From assembly GCA_965366835.1 (NCBI GenBank), contig CBDUGF010000004.1, positions 1 to 64,000 on the forward strand: a stretch of DNA of 64,000 nt. The letters run 5' to 3'. Of this stretch, positions 11,057 through 21,220 are shown in pieces (the first letter of the stretch is position 1; each line of letters opens with the position of its first letter). Origin of the DNA: JAKGBX01 sp965366835 (lineage in GTDB: Bacteria > Pseudomonadota > Alphaproteobacteria > Rhodobacterales > Rhodobacteraceae). The notes beneath the pieces are model-generated. The model was given only the letters and a program-made list of their open reading frames with translations. It was not told the origin of the DNA and did no database searches. Both the position numbers and the translations under genes were made by a program.

Positions 11057-11836
11057 TCATACCGTCAGTGTGAAAAACATCCGCCGGAACGGAAACAGGA
11101 CCGTTCCATCCGCGCCCCTGGGATAGGCCTTTTCCATCACCTCTTCGTAGCGCCGGATCAAGACCGCCTGCTCGTCGGGTTCCAGCGCCTCCAGAATCGG
11201 CCGCGCATAGGTGCTCTCGGTATAGCGACGCACCGGGTGGCCGCTCTCATCCGCGCCCAGAACCTGGTAGTATTCCGTCTCCCAAAGAGAGAACCGGCCC
11301 AGGCCGGCCAGAAGATGGAAATAGTGCGGCGGTTTCATCACCCCGGGCGAGACCTCCGGCTTCACCCGCCCAGGAAAAAGCTCCTCGGCCAGTGACAGCC
11401 AGACCCGGTGCGACGGCGCATTGTTCTGATGCGGCATCTGCACCGCCAGGGTGCCGCCGATCGCCAGCATCCCGGCCAGACGCACAAACAGCGTTTCATG
11501 CTCGCCCAGCCAATGCAGCGCCGCATTGGAATAGATCAGCCCGGCCCGCTCGACGCTCCAGTCGGCGATATCGGTCTCGATCAGCGCATCATAGGCGCCG
11601 CCCTCTCGCGCCTTGGCCAGCATTGCCGGACTGGCATCAACCCCCACCAGCCTGTGCCCGGCAAATCGCTCCTTGAGCGCCGCGCCCATCGCGCCATTGC
11701 CACAGCCCAGGTCGATCACATCGCCGCCGCCCACCGAGCGCACTGCCAGCATCAGGTCGAGCGCCGGGCGCGCACGCAAATCCCGGAACCTTGCATAGGC
11801 CCCGGGATTCCAGTCGTTTCGGCCAGTTGCCCTCAT
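11057..11836 (-). CDS. tam: Trans-aconitate 2-methyltransferase
   Basis: SAM-dependent methylation of trans-aconitate, a by-product that inhibits the TCA cycle. The 259-residue protein matches the family closely: DWNPGAYARFRDLRARPALDLM at the start, motif I VIDLGCGNGAMG near residue 40, YSNAALHWL near 105, QMPHQNNAPSH near 135. The ATG at 11836 overlaps the ftsH stop by 4 bases, so it is the last gene of the tol-pal-ftsH run. Confidence 0.92.
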   Translation of the reverse strand: MRATGRNDWNPGAYARFRDLRARPALDLMLAVRSVGGGDVIDLGCGNGAMGAALKERFAGHRLVGVDASPAMLAKAREGGAYDALIETDIADWSVERAGLIYSNAALHWLGEHETLFVRLAGMLAIGGTLAVQMPHQNNAPSHRVWLSLAEELFPGRVKPEVSPGVMKPPHYFHLLAGLGRFSLWETEYYQVLGADESGHPVRRYTESTYARPILEALEPDEQAVLIRRYEEVMEKAYPRGADGTVLFPFRRMFFTLTV

Positions 11837-13767
11837 GCCGAAGGCTCTGGCTCCATACCGCCGCCATCGTCTTTGGGCTTGATCTTGGCCTTGGGCTTGG
11901 TTTTCGGGATCGCGGTGACCGAGGGTGCAGAGCCCGCATCGGGCGTGTCATCCTCGTCCTCGCCTTTGTGCGGCGGCTCGCCCCGGATCACGCGCTGAAT
12001 CTCCTCCCCGGTCAGGGTCTCGTATTCCAGCAGCCCCTGGGCCAGCCGCTCCCATTCCTCGCGGTTGTCCTCGATGATCTTTTCGGCGCGGGCATAGCCC
12101 TCGTCGATGATCCGTTTGACCTCGCTTTCGATCAGCTCCTTGGTCGCCGCTGAAACCGAAAAGCCCCCGGCGCCGCCATTGGGCTGATAGCCCGCCGCCG
12201 CCTCCTGGTAATCGACATTGCCGACCTTGTCGGACATGCCCATGCGCATCACCATGCCGCGCGCCAGCTGACTGGCCTGCATGATGTCGCCCATCGGCCC
12301 CGAAGACACCGAGTCGGGACCATATTTCAGGATTTCCGCCGCCTTGCCTGCCATGGTCATGGCGATCTTCTGCTCGGCCTCGTCCTTGAACATCTGCAGC
12401 TTGTCCATCTCCGGCAGGCTCATCACCATGCCCAGCGCGCTGCCGCGCGGAATGATCGTCGCCTTGTAGACCGGGTCGCATTTGTCGAGCTTCAGGCCGA
12501 CAATGGCGTGACCGGCCTCGTGATAGGCGGTCTTTTCCTTCTGTTCCTTGGTCAGAACCATGCTGCGCCGCTCGGCGCCCATCATGATCTTGTCCTTGGC
12601 AAACTCGAAGTCTTCCATGGTGACGAACCGCCGCCCGATCCGCGCCGCGGTCAGCGCCGCCTCATTCACCAGGTTGGCCAGATCCGCGCCGGAAAAGCCC
12701 GGCGAGCCGCGCGCGATGATGCGTAGGTCCACATCCGGCCCCAGCGGGGTCTTGCGCGCATGCACGGCCAGGATCTTCTCGCGGCCCTTGATGTCGGGAT
12801 TGTCGACCGTGATCTGGCGGTCGAACCGGCCCGGGCGCAGCAGTGCCGGGTCGAGAACGTCCTTGCGGTTGGTCGCCGCGATGATGATCACGCCCTCGTT
12901 GGCCTCGAAACCGTCCATCTCGACCAGCAATTGGTTCAGCGTCTGTTCACGCTCGTCATTGCCGCCGCCATAGCCCGCGCCGCGATGCCGCCCCACGGCG
13001 TCGATCTCGTCGATGAACACGATGCAGGGCGCGTTCTTCTTGGCCTGCTCGAACATGTCACGCACCCGGGATGCGCCGACACCGACGAACATTTCCACAA
13101 AGTCAGAGCCCGAGATGGTGAAGAACGGCACTCCCGCCTCGCCCGCAATCGCGCGCGCCAGCAGGGTCTTGCCGGTGCCCGGAGGGCCGACCAGCAGTGC
13201 ACCTTTCGGAATCTTGCCGCCGAGGCGCGAGAATTTCTGCGGGTTGCGCAGGAATTCCACGATCTCTTCCAGCTCTTCCTTGGCCTCGTCGATCCCGGCC
13301 ACATCGTCAAACGTGACCCGGCCATGCTTTTCGGTCAGCATCTTGGCCTTGGACTTGCCGAAGCCCATGGCACCGCCGCCGCGTCCGCCCTGCATCCGGT
13401 TCATGAAATAGATCCACACCCCGATCAGCAAGAGGAAGGGCAGCAGGCTCAGGATGAAGGTCTGGAAGCCCGATTGTTCCTGGCTTTCGGCCTTCACCGG
13501 GATGTTCTTGTCGATCAGAAGATCGGTCACCTTGGCGTCTTCCGGCCGGATCACCACGTAATCCTTGCCGTCTTCGCCGCGGAATCGCACCTGTTCACCG
13601 TCCAGCGTCACCTGGCTGACGCGGCCGTCCTCGACAGCCGCGACAAACTCGGAATAGCTGATCTCGCGGCTCTGCAGCGTGTTGCCGCCGCCCGAAAACA
13701 GGTTGAACAACGCCAGGATCAACAAGAACAGAACGACCCAGAAGGCGATATTGCGTGCGTTACCCAA
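11833..13767 (-). CDS. ftsH: ATP-dependent zinc metalloprotease FtsH
   Basis: Membrane-anchored AAA+ protease for misfolded membrane proteins and short-lived regulators. It has 644 residues, with two N-terminal membrane segments (about 7-25 and 103-122), Walker A GPPGTGKT, Walker B CIVFIDEIDAVG, the SRH region ATNRKDVLDPALLRPGRFDR and the zinc site HEAGH. The start is an unusual TTG at 13767, supported by GGGAG 8 bases upstream and by agreement with the family N terminus (MGNARNIAFWVVLFLL). The tail is rich in proline, lysine and acidic residues. Confidence 0.98.
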   Translation of the reverse strand: MGNARNIAFWVVLFLLILALFNLFSGGGNTLQSREISYSEFVAAVEDGRVSQVTLDGEQVRFRGEDGKDYVVIRPEDAKVTDLLIDKNIPVKAESQEQSGFQTFILSLLPFLLLIGVWIYFMNRMQGGRGGGAMGFGKSKAKMLTEKHGRVTFDDVAGIDEAKEELEEIVEFLRNPQKFSRLGGKIPKGALLVGPPGTGKTLLARAIAGEAGVPFFTISGSDFVEMFVGVGASRVRDMFEQAKKNAPCIVFIDEIDAVGRHRGAGYGGGNDEREQTLNQLLVEMDGFEANEGVIIIAATNRKDVLDPALLRPGRFDRQITVDNPDIKGREKILAVHARKTPLGPDVDLRIIARGSPGFSGADLANLVNEAALTAARIGRRFVTMEDFEFAKDKIMMGAERRSMVLTKEQKEKTAYHEAGHAIVGLKLDKCDPVYKATIIPRGSALGMVMSLPEMDKLQMFKDEAEQKIAMTMAGKAAEILKYGPDSVSSGPMGDIMQASQLARGMVMRMGMSDKVGNVDYQEAAAGYQPNGGAGGFSVSAATKELIESEVKRIIDEGYARAEKIIEDNREEWERLAQGLLEYETLTGEEIQRVIRGEPPHKGEDEDDTPDAGSAPSVTAIPKTKPKAKIKPKDDGGGMEPEPSA

Positions 13768-13846
13768 TGACTGTCTCCCATGAAATCTTTGGCCCTGCGC
13801 CTAGCACAGTTGCCCTTGGACTAAAATAGAGATCATCGCGCCACGT

Positions 13847-15094
13847 TCAATGGATCATCAGGAATTGGCGGAAATCGTCCCGCCCGGAGGTCAGATGGGC
13901 GCTATACCCCGCCTTCAGCCCCGCCAGCGGCGCCGAGATCAGCGTCTCGCCCCACCAGACGCCCGGGCTCGCTTCCAGCGAAATTCGCGGCAGCCCGGTC
14001 TCGCGCCAGTTCGGGCAATTGCTCAGCCCGGCGCCGAGCGCCCGCGTCTCGGCCCCTTCCACGTCGGGCCCGATCACCTGCCAGCGCCCATCCCAGAGCC
14101 CGCCGATGGCGCAGGTCTCATCCATCACCGCGCCTGCCTCGCGGCAAATCCGCAAGCCCCCGGCCTCGGGAATCAGATGGCAGCCGTGCAATTGCCGCGC
14201 CTGCCCGGTGACCACGGCGGCCAGCGCCTCCTCGAGCTGGTTGAGCCGCGGGCGATAATCCGCCGAAGCCACCCACCGGAGCGCCCCCGAGATAAGCCGC
14301 AGCCGCGTCTCGCGCGGCGCCTTCGCGCATTCCTCAAGATCAATTATCACATCGCCGCCCTGCTGCACCGCCGCACCATAGGCCAGTTGCGCCGCCGCCC
14401 AATCGAGCGCCGCGCGCGCCGCCCCCATCATCCCGGCGGTTGCGACCAACCGCTCCCGCGTCAGCCCGAGATCGGCCAGCTCGTCAAGCGCCCGCCGCGC
14501 CTTCACCCGGTCAAACCGCGCATCGTCATTGCTCGGATCCTCGGCCCAGTCGATCTCCCGCCCGCGCAAGAACGCGCGCAACTCGTCACGCGCAAAGCCC
14601 AGCAACGGCCTAAGCCAGACAACGCCTTCGCGCCAAGACAACCCCTGCATCGCCGCCAGCCCATCGACCCCCGAACCGCGCGCCAGCCGCATCAGGAAAG
14701 TCTCGGCGATATCGTCGGCGGTATGGCCCAGAACGACCGCGTCGAGCCCCTGCCGCCCGGCCCATCCCGCCAACAGGCGATAGCGCGCCGCGCGCGCCTC
14801 GGCCTGCAAATTGCCGCCGCCGTCCCATCCTTCCCAGCGCAGGATATCATGCCGCAAGCCCAGCCCGCGCGCCGCTTCAGCCACTATCGCCGCCTCGCCC
14901 GCCGCCGCTTCGCGCAGCCCGTGGTCCACCGTCGCAACCTGCAAAAGACAGCCCTGCGCCTCGGCCCAGCCATGCAAAAGGTGCAACAAGGCCATGCTGT
15001 CGCCGCCGCCCGAGACGGCCACGCCCAGCTTGCGCGGCGGTTCAGCTTGAAAGAGATCGTCTAACGCGGCGGCAATGCGCCGGTTAAGGCTCAC
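13847..15094 (-). CDS. tilS: tRNA(Ile)-lysidine synthetase
   Basis: Converts C34 of the CAU-anticodon tRNA-Ile to lysidine using ATP and lysine, which switches decoding to AUA. It has 415 residues. The PP-loop AVSGGGDSMALLHLL lies near residues 25-39, then TVDHGLR and the VLGHTADDIAETFLMRL segment. The start is a GTG at 15094 that overlaps the cpoB stop (GTGA), so the genes are translationally coupled. Confidence 0.96.
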   Translation of the reverse strand: MSLNRRIAAALDDLFQAEPPRKLGVAVSGGGDSMALLHLLHGWAEAQGCLLQVATVDHGLREAAAGEAAIVAEAARGLGLRHDILRWEGWDGGGNLQAEARAARYRLLAGWAGRQGLDAVVLGHTADDIAETFLMRLARGSGVDGLAAMQGLSWREGVVWLRPLLGFARDELRAFLRGREIDWAEDPSNDDARFDRVKARRALDELADLGLTRERLVATAGMMGAARAALDWAAAQLAYGAAVQQGGDVIIDLEECAKAPRETRLRLISGALRWVASADYRPRLNQLEEALAAVVTGQARQLHGCHLIPEAGGLRICREAGAVMDETCAIGGLWDGRWQVIGPDVEGAETRALGAGLSNCPNWRETGLPRISLEASPGVWWGETLISAPLAGLKAGYSAHLTSGRDDFRQFLMIH

Positions 15095-15927
15095 GAACAG
15101 CCGAGACGCGCCATTTCTTCGCGCGCCTTGCCCTCGGCCGCGCCGCCAGGGAACCGCGTCCCGACCTCGCCCAAGGTCACACAGGCCTCGTTGGTCTGGC
15201 CCAACCGGCCCAGCCCCCTGCCGAGATGAAACAGCGCCTCGGGCGCGATCGTGCCACTGGGCTCCAGGCTGAACGCCTCGAGATAGGCCCGCGCCGCATC
15301 GGTCAGCTCGCCGCCGGCCTCCAGCGCCTGGCCACGTCCCAGCTGCGCCGCCGGCGCCATCGGGCTGCCGGGATAGGTTTCGTTGAAGGCGGCGAATTTC
15401 GCCGCGGCATCGGCATGTTGGCCGGCCTCAAGCGCCGTCTTGGCGGCATCGAAATCGGCCTGCTCACCCAGCGCCAGCTGCGGCGAATCGCTTGGCTCGG
15501 GCGTGACAGCTGCCACCGCCGCGCCCGAAGACCCGGCTCCGGCCGCCCCGCCCAGCGTCGTGGTTTCCTTCAGCTTGCTGACATCGCCGCCTTCCGCCTC
15601 GACCAGCCGGAATTCGAGATCGGCAATCCGGTTGGTGCCATCCTTGACGATGGCATCAACCCGGAATTCCAGCTCCTCGGTCTTGGCGGTCAGCCGCGAC
15701 AGCTCGCTCTCGATCGCGCTCACCCGGTCCAGAACCGACGAGCCGCTCGCCACCCCCGACGCACCGCCGGTGGTGGAAAGCTCGCGCTTGAGTTTCTGAA
15801 TTTCCACAAACAGAACCGTCAGCTCCTGACGGATATCCGCCAGCGTCTGCTTGTTCTGAGCCATCGCCGGTGCGGCGCCGAAACACAGCGCCGCGATGGC
15901 CGCAATCCCCAAGAGCCTGCGCATCAT
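15091..15927 (-). CDS. cpoB: Tol-Pal system protein CpoB (YbgF)
   Basis: Periplasmic TPR protein that coordinates Tol-Pal with peptidoglycan synthesis during envelope constriction. The 278 residues comprise a signal peptide (MMRRLLGIAAIAALCFGAAP), a coiled-coil stretch about 25-120 (ADIRQELTVLFVEIQKLKRE), a linker rich in G, A and S, and C-terminal TPR repeats (FDAAKTALEAGQHADAAAKF onward). It lies just downstream of pal. Confidence 0.95.
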   Translation of the reverse strand: MMRRLLGIAAIAALCFGAAPAMAQNKQTLADIRQELTVLFVEIQKLKRELSTTGGASGVASGSSVLDRVSAIESELSRLTAKTEELEFRVDAIVKDGTNRIADLEFRLVEAEGGDVSKLKETTTLGGAAGAGSSGAAVAAVTPEPSDSPQLALGEQADFDAAKTALEAGQHADAAAKFAAFNETYPGSPMAPAAQLGRGQALEAGGELTDAARAYLEAFSLEPSGTIAPEALFHLGRGLGRLGQTNEACVTLGEVGTRFPGGAAEGKAREEMARLGCS

Positions 15928-15949
15928 GTCCTTCGTCTCCCGCTTGTCG

Positions 15950-16465
15950 CTATCCGCTCAGGCCCGCCGAAAGTACCGTCACCGCCCGGCGGTTCTGCCG
16001 GTAGCAGGCTTCTTCCGAACAAACTTCGATCGGGCGTTCCTTGCCATAGCTGATGGTCTTCAGCCGGTTGGCCGACAGCCCGCGCGACATCAGGTATTCG
16101 CGCACCGCGTTGGCCCGGCGCGCACCCAGAGCGAGGTTGTATTCGCGTGTGCCCTGTTCGTCGGCATGGCCCTCGATCACGGCGTTGTATTCCGTGTTGC
16201 TGGTCAGCCAGCTGGCCTGCCCGTCAAGCACCTGCTTGGAGGATTGCTCCAGCGTGTGCTGATCGACCTCGAACAGCACGCGGTCGCCGATCGCCTGCTG
16301 GAAATAAAGCGGCGAGCGCGGATCGTTGGCGCTGCCCTCGATGATGCCGCCGCCCGCGCCGGCGCCCGCTGCCGGGGTATCGCCGCTGCCAAAGCGCCCC
16401 GCATCGGTACACCCGGCAAGCGCCAGCGCCGCCACGATGATCAGCGGTTTTACAAAGTAAGTCAT
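15950..16465 (-). CDS. pal: Peptidoglycan-associated lipoprotein Pal
   Basis: Outer-membrane lipoprotein that binds peptidoglycan through an OmpA-like domain and TolB through the same face. It has 171 residues. The lipobox is LAGC, with the Cys near residue 19. The OmpA-like signature NAVIEGHADEQGTREYNLALG lies near 95-115 and is followed by the RANAVREYLMSRG segment. It has its own gap to tolB, filled by a four-hairpin repeat. Confidence 0.97.
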   Translation of the reverse strand: MTYFVKPLIIVAALALAGCTDAGRFGSGDTPAAGAGAGGGIIEGSANDPRSPLYFQQAIGDRVLFEVDQHTLEQSSKQVLDGQASWLTSNTEYNAVIEGHADEQGTREYNLALGARRANAVREYLMSRGLSANRLKTISYGKERPIEVCSEEACYRQNRRAVTVLSAGLSG

Positions 16466-16563
16466 TGTCTCGTGCCTCGTTCTTGTTTTCTTGATTGCTT
16501 TCTACCACAGCGCGCCGCGCATGGGAATCGTCTCCGCGCGCGGGCGCAAATCCATGCTGATGC

Positions 16564-16669
16564 GAATTGCGACGCTGAGTTCGGCCCGCTTTCCGATGCG
16601 AAAAGCCCGCCCGCGGATCGCACCCGGAAATCCGTGTCGGATTTCTGACCGTTTTTCGCCTCGAAAAAC
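16564..16669. repeat. Four-hairpin palindromic element, copy 1 (between pal and tolB)
   Basis: Four hairpins lie in a row. a: 16564-16582, degenerate, loop GACGC. b: 16588-16606, GCTTTCC-GATGC-GAAAAGC, one mismatch. c: 16627-16645, GAAATCC-GTGTC-GGATTTC, perfect. d: 16651-16669, GTTTTTC-GCCTC-GAAAAAC, perfect. The first two carry the loop in one orientation and the last two in the reverse, separated by about 20 bases. It is the most diverged of the three copies in this window. Confidence 0.75.
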
Positions 16670-16679
16670 GCCACACCGC

Positions 16680-18017
16680 TCATTTTTGCAACGGGCTCCA
16701 AGACGGATCCGAAGCGCCGCCCGGTGTCCGCACCTTTTGCAACGTACGCCCGGTGATATCCACGCGATACAGGCTGGCTTCGCCGCCCGCACCCTGGGTT
16801 TCGCGGGTGAACATGATCACCCGTCCGTTGGGCGACCATGTCGGGCCTTCCTCGCGGAACGACGCGGTCAGCAGCCGTTCGGCGCTGCCGTCGGGCTTCA
16901 TCACCCCGATGTGAAACCGCCCCTTGTGCTGCTTGGTGAAGGCAATGAGATCGCCGCGCGGGCTCCATACCGGAGTGCCGTATTTGCCCGCGCCCGAGCT
17001 GATCCGCTGCGCCTCGCCGCCGCTGGCGCTCATCACATATATCTGCCCCGGCCCGGAACGGTCGGATTCAAACACGATCTTGCTGCCATCGGGCGAATAG
17101 CTCGGCGCGGTTTCGATCGAAGGTGCCGAATTCAGCCGGGTTTCGGCACCGCTGGCTATGTCCATGGTGTAGATATCGGTGTTGCCGCCCGCCTCCAGCG
17201 AGAACACGACCTGCTGGCCATCGGGGCTGAAGCGCGGCCCGAAGCTCATCGTGCCCTCGCGGCTCTGCAACACCCGGCGCCCGACATTGGCCACATCCAG
17301 CACATGGATTTTCGGCGATCCGCTTTCGAAGCTGGTGTAGAGCACCCGGTCGCCCGAAGGCGAAAACCGCGGCGTCAAGACAATCGAGCTCGAATCGGTC
17401 AGATACTGCACGTTGGCGCCATCGTAATCCATGATCGCCAGCCGCTTCTTGCGGTCGTCCTTGGGGCCGGTCTCGCTGACAAACACCACCCGGCTGTCGA
17501 AATAGCCGCTCTCGCCGGTGATCCGCTCATAGACCGCATCGGCCACCTTGTGCGCCATCCGCCGCCAGCCCTCCGTGGTGCCGGCAAATTGCAGCCCGGC
17601 GCCCAGTTCCTGGCCGGAAAACACATCCCAGACCCGGAATTTCACCGTCAGGCTGTCGCCCGCCACGCTGACCGCCCCGGTGATCAGGGCCTGCGCGTTG
17701 ATCGCCTTCCAGTCGGCGAACTCCACCGGCGAGGAAAAGCTTGTGATCTGGCTGATGAATGCCTCGCTGCCGATCTCGCGGAACAGTCCGGTGCCGCTCA
17801 GATCGTCGGACACCACCCGGGCAATATCCTGCGCCATCTGCGTCGCGGTGCCGTTTTCCGCCACGAAAGCGGGCACTGCATAAGGCAACGGCTCCTGCAC
17901 CCCGTCAGTGATCTCGATCCGAAGCGGGCCTTGCTGCGCCCCTGCGGGCAATGCTCCGCCAGTCCAGGACAAGCCCGCCAGCATCATCAATACTGCACTC
18001 AAAACCCTGGTGTTCAT
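16680..18017 (-). CDS. tolB: Tol-Pal system beta-propeller protein TolB
   Basis: Periplasmic propeller that shuttles between Pal and TolA. The 445 residues have an N-terminal signal peptide (MNTRVLSAVLMMLAGLSWTG), the alpha/beta N-domain (LRIEITDGVQEPLPYAVPAF) and repeated WD40-like PD40 blades with RFSPSGDRVLYTSF, RFSPDGQQVVFSL, SYSPDGSKIVFESD and WSPRGDLIAFTK. The ATG at 18017 overlaps the tolA stop by 4 bases. Confidence 0.98.
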   Translation of the reverse strand: MNTRVLSAVLMMLAGLSWTGGALPAGAQQGPLRIEITDGVQEPLPYAVPAFVAENGTATQMAQDIARVVSDDLSGTGLFREIGSEAFISQITSFSSPVEFADWKAINAQALITGAVSVAGDSLTVKFRVWDVFSGQELGAGLQFAGTTEGWRRMAHKVADAVYERITGESGYFDSRVVFVSETGPKDDRKKRLAIMDYDGANVQYLTDSSSIVLTPRFSPSGDRVLYTSFESGSPKIHVLDVANVGRRVLQSREGTMSFGPRFSPDGQQVVFSLEAGGNTDIYTMDIASGAETRLNSAPSIETAPSYSPDGSKIVFESDRSGPGQIYVMSASGGEAQRISSGAGKYGTPVWSPRGDLIAFTKQHKGRFHIGVMKPDGSAERLLTASFREEGPTWSPNGRVIMFTRETQGAGGEASLYRVDITGRTLQKVRTPGGASDPSWSPLQK

Positions 18018-19129
18018 CTCAGCCTCATTTTCTCCGGATTGAACGTCATCTCGATCTCACGCCAATGCTCGTATTTCTCGTCCGGCAGGTCAAATCCGCG
18101 CCGCCCGCACGAGATCACCGCCGTGCGCGCCTTGCGGAAAGCCACATCCACCGCGGTCTGATCGCCGCCCTGCGACGAAACCAACGTCGGGCTCGCCGCC
18201 AGGGTTCCATCGCGGTTGAGCGTGACCGACACCACCACCGTCACCTTACCCGATGCCGCGCCCGGGTCGACAGACCAACACTCCGAAACGGCAACAATCA
18301 GCGCATCTTCCTCGCCCTTGGTCAGCGGGTCGGAACCGCTCTGCCCGGTCGTGCCGGTCTGCGCCGCCTGGGTTTCTCCGCCCGCCAGGGCCTCGGCCAG
18401 CGCCGAGTTCACCGCCGACGAGGTGCCATTGCTGGCGGTCTCCGTCGCGGGCTTCGGTGCGGGTGCGCTGCGTTTGGGCCGCGTCTGCGGGCGTTTCGAG
18501 ACCTTCGGCGCGGCGCTCACCTCGTCGCTGGCCTCAGGCACGATCTCGGTCACCGCCTCCCGCGGCGCAGTGGCGTCTTCCCTGGGCTTCGGCGTCTCGC
18601 TGGCCACATTCGGATCGGCCTCCTGGCGCACCACCGGATCGACCTCCGCATCCGGTTCGGGCGGCTGCGCCACCGGCTTCGGCGCCACCCGCTCGACGGG
18701 GCGCGCCTTGGGCCGCGCACTCTCCTGGGGCACCAGCACGGCCACATCCTCTTCGGCGGGGCGTGCGATCTCGGGTGAGCGATCTTCCACCTCGGCGGGT
18801 GCCGGTGCCGGCGCCACCTGATCGGGCGTGGCGTCGGGTTCGGGCGTCTCGGCCACCTCCGGTTCGCTCTGCTCGGGCGGCGTGTCCTGGTTCTGGCTCA
18901 CATCCGGCGCGGGCGGGCTGTCGGGCGCGGGCGCCTGCGGCATCGCCACTTCTGTCGTGGTCTCCGGCGCGCCCTGCGCCGCCAGCATGGCTTCGAAATC
19001 CTGGGTGCTGATCACCGCCACATCGGTGACCTGGAACGGCAAGGGCTCCTGCAGGAAATTGCCGCCAAACAGCAACCAGCCGATAAGGCCGACATGCCCC
19101 ACTCCCGATATGATCTGGCCCGTCTGCAT
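18014..19129 (-). CDS. tolA: Energy-transducing protein TolA
   Basis: Inner-membrane protein spanning the periplasm, energised by TolQR. I chose the ATG at 19129 (371 residues, MQTGQIISGVGHVGLIGWLL), 7 bases after the tolR stop with a GAGG site upstream; the frame is open 45 bases further. One N-terminal membrane segment is followed by a long region rich in P, E, A and V (about 60-230) and a C-terminal TonB/TolA-like domain (LIVAVSECWSVDPGAASGKV onward). Length and composition suit alphaproteobacterial TolA. Confidence 0.92.
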   Translation of the reverse strand: MQTGQIISGVGHVGLIGWLLFGGNFLQEPLPFQVTDVAVISTQDFEAMLAAQGAPETTTEVAMPQAPAPDSPPAPDVSQNQDTPPEQSEPEVAETPEPDATPDQVAPAPAPAEVEDRSPEIARPAEEDVAVLVPQESARPKARPVERVAPKPVAQPPEPDAEVDPVVRQEADPNVASETPKPREDATAPREAVTEIVPEASDEVSAAPKVSKRPQTRPKRSAPAPKPATETASNGTSSAVNSALAEALAGGETQAAQTGTTGQSGSDPLTKGEEDALIVAVSECWSVDPGAASGKVTVVVSVTLNRDGTLAASPTLVSSQGGDQTAVDVAFRKARTAVISCGRRGFDLPDEKYEHWREIEMTFNPEKMRLR

Positions 19130-19136
19130 CGGAGCC

Positions 19137-19616
<480 letters not shown>

Positions 19617-19619
19617 GGC

Positions 19620-20315
19620 TCAGGAATCCAGCTGGCGGCTGAGGATGGTGGCGAATTCATCGGCGAAGGCTTCATAGCCGGCGATGATCCGGTCGCTGTC
19701 GGCACTCAGCTTGTTGTAGAAGATCACCGCGGGGATCGCCGCCAGCAGGCCCAGACCCGTGGCCAGCAACGCCTCGGCAATGCCCGGCGCGACGACCGCG
19801 AGGTTGGTGTTCTGCTGCTGGGCGATCTCGATGAAAGCGTTCATGATCCCGATCACCGTGCCGAAAAGCCCGACAAACGGTGCCGTCGAACCGACAGTCG
19901 CAAGCACCGGCAAGCCGCTTTGCAAGCCTTCGGCCTGTTTGGCGATGGCGACATCCATGCTGCGATCGATGCGTGCCTGCGCTCCGGCGATCAACTCGCC
20001 GCCGGGCCGGTGCGACCGGCGCCATTCGATCATGCCAGCGGCAAAAACCTTCTCGGACTGGCCTTTCGGATCGGCACCGATCTGCTCGAACAGCTGATCC
20101 AGCGGCTCGCCCGACCAGAAGGCACGGTCGAACTTGGCCGCCTCGGCCTTGGCCTTGCGATAGTTGATCAGCTTCTGAAGGATGATCGACCATGACCAGA
20201 ACGAGGCCACGATCAGGAGGATCATCACCAGTTTCACGGTAAAGGTGGCGCGCGCGAATAGGGCCCACAAGGAGAAATCAATCTCCTGCACCAGGGCAAG
20301 TGTCTCTGTTTCCAT
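19620..20315 (-). CDS. tolQ: Proton channel protein TolQ (MotA/TolQ/ExbB family)
   Basis: Stator-like channel of the Tol motor in the inner membrane. The 231 residues have three membrane segments: about 25-45, 135-160 (TVGSTAPFVGLFGTVIGIMN) and 170-200 (GIAEALLATGLGLLAAIPAV). These last two carry the typical GLFGTVxGIM and EALxATxxGLxxAIPA signatures. It heads the tolQRAB-pal run. A gap of 293 bases to ybgC may hold a promoter; I saw no clear motif in it. Confidence 0.97.
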   Translation of the reverse strand: METETLALVQEIDFSLWALFARATFTVKLVMILLIVASFWSWSIILQKLINYRKAKAEAAKFDRAFWSGEPLDQLFEQIGADPKGQSEKVFAAGMIEWRRSHRPGGELIAGAQARIDRSMDVAIAKQAEGLQSGLPVLATVGSTAPFVGLFGTVIGIMNAFIEIAQQQNTNLAVVAPGIAEALLATGLGLLAAIPAVIFYNKLSADSDRIIAGYEAFADEFATILSRQLDS

Positions 20316-20608
20316 CTGCCTGCTCTTCTTGTTACCCGGATCGTTGCCAGGATTATTGTCTGTGGCCTTTTCGGCCTTCTTTAGGAGGGAAACTATCCGA
20401 TCGGAAGGGGAAAACCAACAAGATCGGCCTCACGTCTGCTTGAATTCGCTTTGGCCACCCGCCAGCCGAGCGGAAAATCGCCGCCCGGCGCCTGATTTCA
20501 CGCCCGGCAACGCGCCGCGATCGGGCCATATCTCGACCTGTCGCCGCTCGCCACGGGCTGAACGCGCCTCTCGCTGCGACATGACGGACCGGGCGCCATG
20601 GGCCGATC

Positions 20609-20992
20609 TCAGTCGGGTTCGCTCCATTTCGGCAAGCGCACCGGTTTGCCGCCGGTGGTCATGCAGATCACCGTGACCATGGCGCGAAACAGCACCTGCG
20701 CGCCGCGCTTGACCTCCTGGCCCATCACCATACGCACCGGCTTGAGGCTCTCGATCCAGGTTTCGACCACCAATTCGTCATCGAGCCTGGCGGGGGCAAG
20801 ATAGTCCGCTTCGACCCGGCGCACCGCGAAGACGATGCCGTCGCGCTCTTTCATCATGTTCTGATCCAGCCCGACCGCGCGCACCCATTCGCTGCGGCCC
20901 CGCTCGATATAGCGCAGGTAATTGGCATAATAGACGATACCGGCCATGTCGGTGTCTTCGTAATAGACGCGGATCGGAAGTTTGTAGATCAT
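20609..20992 (-). CDS. ybgC: Acyl-CoA thioesterase YbgC (hotdog fold)
   Basis: Small hotdog thioesterase found at the head of tol-pal operons. The 127 residues start IYKLPIRVYYEDTDMAGIVY, with the catalytic Asp in EDTDMAG and the YYANYLRYIERGRSEW helix. The ATG is at 20992. Its product is thought to act in phospholipid metabolism on acyl-CoA or acyl-ACP, based on family knowledge. Confidence 0.95.
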   Translation of the reverse strand: MIYKLPIRVYYEDTDMAGIVYYANYLRYIERGRSEWVRAVGLDQNMMKERDGIVFAVRRVEADYLAPARLDDELVVETWIESLKPVRMVMGQEVKRGAQVLFRAMVTVICMTTGGKPVRLPKWSEPD

Positions 20993-21155
20993 TCGCGCAG
21001 CCTAGGGCGGGCATGGCGCAGCTTCAAGCCCGGTTGCAAGCCGCAGGTTTTGCGCCGCCTTCGGCGTCGCCGGGGGGGCGCCTCGCTGCGCTCGGCGCCG
21101 CCAGGGTCGGGCCAGACTCCCGATTTGAAACGGATCGGTTTTGTCGCGGTGGGGA

Positions 21156-21179
21156 TTGAGTATTTTTGCCAAGAAAAAG
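21156..21179 (+). repeat. Dispersed intergenic motif GAGTATTTTT-CCAAG, copy 1
   Basis: A 24-base sequence with core GAGTATTTTTGCCAAG matches 23 of 24 bases with a second copy at 24933-24956. Both copies are in the plus orientation and in non-coding DNA. Function is unknown. Confidence 0.6.
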
Positions 21180-21220
21180 GGCGTAAGCGTGCGCTGCGTT
21201 AACCCGATTTCGCGAAGAAC